DNA of 64,000 bases from Dermatophagoides farinae (taxonomy: Eukaryota; Arthropoda; Arachnida; Sarcoptiformes; Pyroglyphidae). Under the pieces are notes generated by a model. That model did no database searches. It saw only the letters and a list, made by a program, of their open reading frames with translations, and was not told the origin of the DNA. Below, piece by piece: positions 59,719 to 64,000 of the stretch. Position 1 is the first letter of the stretch. The number at the start of each line of letters is the position of its first letter. Made by a program: the position numbers and the translations under genes. Where the stretch lies: contig NW_027461519.1 in assembly GCF_024713945.1 (NCBI RefSeq), forward strand, positions 62,001 through 126,000, written 5' to 3'.

Positions 59719-60009
59719 CTAAATGCGTGACTGCTTGATGGCCTGGTCGGTTTTTTTGCGTAACGGTTCTTCGAACGTAAACAGATCTCGTTTCAAATCA
59801 GCGTTAATTTTGTATTTTTCGTATTGTTTTTGAAAGTCCTGAAAATATTTTTTCTCTGTAAAACTTACTCTTTCGATTACTTCTTTTTCAGCTGACAGTA
59901 TTTCTTTATCAATTCTTTTCTTTATGTCAGCTAAATATTCCGTGTTTTTTTTAAATTTTTGCAATGAACATAAAATTGGTTTGTAATACTGAAAAACGAG
60001 TTCTCCCAT
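59719..60009 (-). CDS. Small orphan helical protein
   Basis: 96 aa from ATG 60009 (upstream frame starts only at GTG). Nearly all charged helix: LQKFKKNTEYLADIKKRIDK, EKEVIERVSFTEKKYFQDF. It could be a small organelle or complex subunit, but no family is recognised. Its stop lies 19 nt from the E2 stop on the opposite strand. Confidence 0.5.
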   Translation of the reverse strand: MGELVFQYYKPILCSLQKFKKNTEYLADIKKRIDKEILSAEKEVIERVSFTEKKYFQDFQKQYEKYKINADLKRDLFTFEEPLRKKTDQAIKQSRI

Positions 60010-60174
60010 TCCAATGCGAATCAAAATCACTTAATTTTTTTAATATTATTATAAAAATATTTTTATAATTTTACGCGCATCGAATTTGTGAACACGATTT
60101 TAATCAATATTAGTTTGTAATATTTTTATAAAGTTAATAACAATAATTTATTATAAACGCTAGTTACCTATAAA

Positions 60175-62169
60175 ATGAAAAATAAAAGTTATGTTACATT
60201 GATTCTACTGTACAATCTTCTGAGTAATCAGGTTGTTAATTCATCAGATTTAATAGTACCTAAAAGTGCTAATAAAATAGTGACATTTGCGCCAAATTAT
60301 GTTTGTCCTGAATCTTTTAAATATGACGAATCTAGAAATGAGTGTTTTAGACTCGATTTCATAAATAGCAAAGAGGTGTGTCCTGAAGGATTCAAATTAA
60401 ATAACAATGTTTGTGAATTTGAAAATTTGTTTCCTGTTATTGTGGAATGTCCAGAAGGTTTTCAGTTAGAACGAGACAATACTTGCTCTCGAATAGTTAT
60501 TGCTCCTACACAAATTGAATGCTTTGACGGTTTTGTAAACGAAAACGGCTCGTGCCAAAAAAAAATCGTGACCGAACCTGAAAAAAAATGTGAAAATGGA
60601 GATCTTATTGACAACCGATGTGTCATTAAAAATTACATCAAGCAAAAAGCTTATTGTCCAAATAAATATAGTTTAGTAGACGGTAAATGCTATTCTATCA
60701 CAACATTTGAACCTGAAGTACATTGTGAAAAACCATATGAATTAGTAGATGGATCATGTAAGCAAGTCGTTTACATAAAACCAAAATTAGAGTGCGAATC
60801 TGGATCTGCACTGAAGGGTGATATTTGCTTTAAAGTTTATCATCAAAAACCATCGAAGGTTTGTGAAAATAACGCGAAGTTAGTACAAGATAAATGCGTC
60901 GAACAAATTAGTGAAGAACCAGTTCTAGTTTGTTCTGCGGGCAGCAAATTAATCAACGGTAAATGTGAAACGTCCGAAATTGTAAGTGCTCTTCCTATTT
61001 GTGATAATCCAAGAAGTAACGAAAAATGTGTTTCTCTAAACACTCAACAATGTCCTCCTAACTATAGACTTATATCATCACTTGAATGTGAACGATTAAC
61101 TAGTGTTGCACCAACTTTAGGTTGCAGCCCAGAACGAAATTTAGTTAACGGAAGATGTATAGGGTACAAATATTATCCGCCTTTTGAACGATGCACTAGC
61201 GGAAATTACATTGAAGGAAATCATACGTGTGAAGTTGTTGAACAGAAATCAGCGATAATAAAATGCCCAATAAAACACGTATATAATTCAAATGTAAAGA
61301 TGTGTATGCTAGAAAAAGAAACGCCCCAGACATTGACATGTAAGCAAGGAACTCTGGATCCTCAAACAAACAAATGCGTTAATAGAGTAGTTATGGAACC
61401 AAAAACGAGCTGTCCCTCAGGCTCAATATTACTAAAATCCAATTTATGTGAAATCAAAGTTTCCATGGAGGTTACTCCTGTATGTAATGAAAACATGCAA
61501 TTGATAGATGATGTCTGCAAAGGAATAATTCAAGCACCTGGTGTTCCTTCATGTTTAGAGCCATTTGTATTAGTTAATTCACAATGCATTTATAAAGAAG
61601 TTGTTCCAAGTCTCAAAGTATGTAAAGATGGTGTACTTACTAATGCGGGTTGTTTAGTATCGAATAAAATCCAAGCTGTTTACTTGTGTGATAATGGTTA
61701 TGTATTCAATCAGTATAATAATACTTGCAGCAAAGTGCTAGTATCTAAGCCATTAATTTCTTGTCTTGACGGTGAATTTGACGAAAACGTCGGATCTTGC
61801 TATAAACTTGTAAACGACGAAAGTAAAACTTTAAATGCAGACGCTATTCATAGTTTTTATTTAAAAGATGCTAACCCTACAGGGCAGGTTCAAAAAGAAA
61901 ATTTAACGACCGATAAGGTGTCAGAACAAGTGAAAGATTTACCAAGCCCGAATACAACAATGGCAGTAGAGAAAATCACGTCACAGAATACTAAATTAAC
62001 ATCAAAAAACGATGATTTGTCAAGCACATTTTTAAAACAACCAGTTAGCGCATCAACTAATAAACAATTTATTCCTATAAAAAAGTTTTATGGAGTTGAC
62101 GCCATAGGTGAAGCGCTACGCTGGATCAGAAATAAATCTAGCAATTTGCTTTTCGGAAATCAACAATGA
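60175..62169 (+). CDS. Oocyst-wall-type protein (COWP/OWP-like), 22 Cys-rich repeats
   Basis: 664 aa, ATG start, signal peptide (MKNKSYVTLILLYNLLSN, V-V-N-S cleavage zone). From about residue 43 to 545 there are 22 consecutive units of about 22-25 residues with the pattern C-(P/E/x)-x-G-x-x-L-(6)-x-C, for example CPEGFKLNNNVC, CPNKYSLVDGKC and CEKPYELVDGSC, with a Pro-containing linker before each. This is the type I repeat of Cryptosporidium COWP and coccidian OWP, which build the oocyst wall through disulfides. Cys pairs are retained in nearly every unit. The His-rich type II repeat of COWP1 is absent. A Cys-free, Ser/Thr-rich C-terminal 110 residues end the protein. Secreted, probably in wall-forming bodies (inference). 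Confidence 0.9.
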   Translation: MKNKSYVTLILLYNLLSNQVVNSSDLIVPKSANKIVTFAPNYVCPESFKYDESRNECFRLDFINSKEVCPEGFKLNNNVCEFENLFPVIVECPEGFQLERDNTCSRIVIAPTQIECFDGFVNENGSCQKKIVTEPEKKCENGDLIDNRCVIKNYIKQKAYCPNKYSLVDGKCYSITTFEPEVHCEKPYELVDGSCKQVVYIKPKLECESGSALKGDICFKVYHQKPSKVCENNAKLVQDKCVEQISEEPVLVCSAGSKLINGKCETSEIVSALPICDNPRSNEKCVSLNTQQCPPNYRLISSLECERLTSVAPTLGCSPERNLVNGRCIGYKYYPPFERCTSGNYIEGNHTCEVVEQKSAIIKCPIKHVYNSNVKMCMLEKETPQTLTCKQGTLDPQTNKCVNRVVMEPKTSCPSGSILLKSNLCEIKVSMEVTPVCNENMQLIDDVCKGIIQAPGVPSCLEPFVLVNSQCIYKEVVPSLKVCKDGVLTNAGCLVSNKIQAVYLCDNGYVFNQYNNTCSKVLVSKPLISCLDGEFDENVGSCYKLVNDESKTLNADAIHSFYLKDANPTGQVQKENLTTDKVSEQVKDLPSPNTTMAVEKITSQNTKLTSKNDDLSSTFLKQPVSASTNKQFIPIKKFYGVDAIGEALRWIRNKSSNLLFGNQQ

Positions 62170-62264
62170 GCATTTACAAAGTCATTATTTAATCATTAGT
62201 TGTGATTTATAACTAGATATAAAAGTAAAAAAGTTAAACATGTAAGTTATATAATTAAACAAAA

Positions 62265-62822
62265 TTAATGAGCTATTTTTAATCTTCTAACTTTGTTTGC
62301 TGCCCTGCTAAGTTTAACATCTTGATGAGTTTCATCAGATGCTCTGGGAACAGCAACAACCTTAGGCTTGCAAATAATTTCAACATGACAAGGATGAGAC
62401 ATGTATGGACTAATTCTACCGTGAGCTCGGAAAGTTCTGCGGCGTCTGCAAATAGCGCGTTGAACAGCAACATGTGATAATATTAAGTCGTCAGCATTTA
62501 GGCCCTTTGCTTTAGCGTTGGATTCAAGGTTTTGAATTAAATCGAGAAAGAGCTTGACGGATTTCGTAGGCCATCGGCCCTGGCTAAGTTTGAATTCTTT
62601 TGCTTGCGCGGTGCGTCCTACACCAGTGTTGTATCGAGTAAACGGGATGCATCTTTTTTTTTCTAAAACAGCTTGCAAATAAGCTTTGGCTTCGAGGAGT
62701 TGTTTTCCTCTAATAGCAGCTCCTGTTTGGTGAGTATTTTTGAATGAAGCTTTGAGTTGATTTCCTCGGGCACAAACAGTCTTTTCGACGTTTTCAGTTA
62801 CTTCGCAGGAATACTTAACCAT
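62265..62822 (-). CDS. RPL17: Ribosomal protein uL22 (L17)
   Basis: 185 aa, ATG start. Large-subunit protein at the exit tunnel. Signatures: NTHQTGAAIRGKQLLEAKAYLQAVL, RRRRTFRAHGRISPYMSHPCHVEII and an ending of RAANKVRRLKIAH. Length and sequence match eukaryotic L17. Codon use is less AT-rich than in neighbours, as expected of a highly expressed gene. Confidence 0.97.
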   Translation of the reverse strand: MVKYSCEVTENVEKTVCARGNQLKASFKNTHQTGAAIRGKQLLEAKAYLQAVLEKKRCIPFTRYNTGVGRTAQAKEFKLSQGRWPTKSVKLFLDLIQNLESNAKAKGLNADDLILSHVAVQRAICRRRRTFRAHGRISPYMSHPCHVEIICKPKVVAVPRASDETHQDVKLSRAANKVRRLKIAH

Positions 62823-63198
62823 TTTTCAGCCTTTTAATATCCTAAGATTTTCTTTATTTAAGAACTGAGACAAAAACATTTAAAACTTTATTGAATTTTA
62901 TACTTTTTCACGTGGGGTTATTTATGCCTAATGACAATTTATATACAATGTAAAAATTCGTTTTATGCTAAAACTCTTGTTTTTTTTACAGAAAATGTGA
63001 AGACTTTATATTATGAAATTTATTTATACACTCGTTTATCATTAATGCAAAATAAATAAATATTTTGCAGTAAATTAATTTGTATAGAGCTGACGCAATA
63101 TTAGTATATTAAAGGTTTAGTATCTCAGCTGATCATGTGATGTTTTCTTTAAAATTAATTTAAACAAGCGTGAATTCATGTAGATGAAATAAGTTTCC
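62823..63198. promoter_or_regulatory. Divergent promoter region, uL22 and ORC-like gene
   Basis: 376 nt of AT-rich sequence between divergent starts. A T-rich tract followed by TACAG lies near 62976-62992 and a TGACGCA heptamer at 63091. Nothing else recognised. Confidence 0.4.
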
Positions 63199-64000
63199 AT
63201 GCAAGAAGTAATTGATGAAGTGGATGTGAGTAACAAGCAACGTATAAATGAACAAGACAGGTTTTTTCGCAACTACTTACCTAATGTTCACGCGCGCTAC
63301 ATAAAAGAGTTTGAACAAGCAATCTCTTCTATCGACGGATCACATTTTGAACTATTAGCTTTTCTCGGACCTCCTGGAACCGGGAAAACCAGTTTCGTAC
63401 ATTTTGAAGTATCAAAAAGATTTCGTTTTTGTGCTTATTCAGACGTGAACGATTTTTGTTTGAATAAAAAAATTGCCAAGATAGAGCAGCTGCTAGATGT
63501 TTTTATCAAGCTGTTACTTGATTCGTTTTCCAACGTCCTTCCTAATGACATCGGTAAACAATTATCTTGTCTAAAAGCCGAACGCAAAGATAGACGCGAT
63601 CTGCGCTCGAGATGTAAAGCACTAAAAAAAATTAGTAGTTATTTAAATAATGGCGAAGATTGTGTTTTGGTCATAGACGAGTTCGACGGCTTATTTTCAC
63701 AAAACGTGTATACATTATCAAAATTAAAAAACAAGATCAACAATACGGTTGCTAACGTAATACTCTCATCTGTTGTGCAGTATTTTCCTAAAATGGTATT
63801 AATTCTAGTTTCGAACAGTGATGAGCTTTGCAATCAACTGACTGAGAATATGGAAAGAATTAAAACCACGTTAGATTTAAATATTAAACACGAACACGGA
63901 GCGTTTAAGTACAAATTAAATACAATTAAATTCGACTCGTATTCGTTTGCAGCGCTAACGACACTTGCGGACTTCTACGGAATCGAAATTATTAAAGGTT
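63199..64000 (+). CDS. ORC1/Cdc6-like AAA+ ATPase, 3' end outside window
   Basis: Reading frame open from ATG 63199 to the end of the window, at least 267 aa. Walker A GPPGTGKTSF (nt about 63370), Walker B VLVIDEFDGLF (about 63665) and sensor-1-like LILVSNSDEL (about 63795). This is the initiator AAA+ pattern of ORC/Cdc6-type origin-licensing proteins. The region between Walker A and B is longer than in typical Orc1. Origin-related function is inferred from the motif spelling only. An RFC-like or other AAA+ protein is not excluded. The 3' end is unseen. Confidence 0.7.
   Translation, partial: MQEVIDEVDVSNKQRINEQDRFFRNYLPNVHARYIKEFEQAISSIDGSHFELLAFLGPPGTGKTSFVHFEVSKRFRFCAYSDVNDFCLNKKIAKIEQLLDVFIKLLLDSFSNVLPNDIGKQLSCLKAERKDRRDLRSRCKALKKISSYLNNGEDCVLVIDEFDGLFSQNVYTLSKLKNKINNTVANVILSSVVQYFPKMVLILVSNSDELCNQLTENMERIKTTLDLNIKHEHGAFKYKLNTIKFDSYSFAALTTLADFYGIEIIKG

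Noticed and set aside
1691-63097. Heptamer TGACGCA in several spacers (1691-1697 reversed, 5337-5343, 63091-63097) as a shared promoter element
   Set aside because: A few copies are expected by chance in 64 kb, and one also occurs inside the Sda1 coding region.

Overview
This is a compact, AT-rich eukaryotic nuclear window that points to an apicomplexan. It carries a calcium-dependent protein kinase with C-terminal EF-hands, an alveolin of the inner membrane complex, an AP2-domain protein, a Cys-rich oocyst-wall-type protein, a secreted GH18 chitinase and a divergent ribonucleotide reductase small subunit of the kind described as extra in Apicomplexa. An oocyst-wall protein plus chitinase, and introns mostly 28-31 nt long, suggest a gregarine, cryptogregarine or other early-branching apicomplexan rather than a haemosporidian. 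That placement is inference. About 44 protein genes fit in 64 kb on both strands, often with abutting or slightly overlapping 3' ends.

Layout. 1-8.2 kb: CDPK (5' end outside the window), histone H2B, a Fun30/SMARCAD1-like remodeler, a radical-less R2 subunit and eRF3. 8.2-13.2 kb: orphan genes, two with signal peptides, and an AP2 protein. 13.2-25 kb: an IQ-motif myosin, the Dbp10-like DEAD-box helicase, two orphan secretory-pathway proteins and Utp21. 25-34.3 kb: orphans, a Pirh2-like E3 ligase, Cpn60, a SMARCAL1-like helicase with an added N-terminal module, and proteasome alpha-4. 34.3-42.1 kb: a 1390-aa orphan, two C/D box snoRNAs (one clearly U24), chitinase and alveolin. 42.3-55.8 kb: Rlp7-like and Sda1 (divergent pair), a degenerate AAA-like protein, MCM4, NAA10, ERCC1, a WD-repeat protein and orphans. 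56-64 kb: an AT-hook orphan, an E2 enzyme with three tiny introns, the oocyst-wall protein, ribosomal protein uL22 and an ORC1/Cdc6-like ATPase cut by the window end.

Functional themes. Ribosome production is strongly represented (Dbp10, Utp21, Rlp7-like, Sda1, uL22, U24 snoRNA and a second snoRNA). DNA replication and repair are represented by MCM4, the ORC-like ATPase, R2, ERCC1 and two SNF2 proteins. Parasite-specific structure and transmission are represented by CDPK, alveolin, oocyst-wall protein, chitinase and AP2. No tRNA, rRNA, CRISPR array or transposon was recognised.

Gene models were extended by hand wherever an exon, splice junction or ATG could be read. Several open frames begin at non-ATG codons, and the first in-frame ATG or an upstream exon was used instead.
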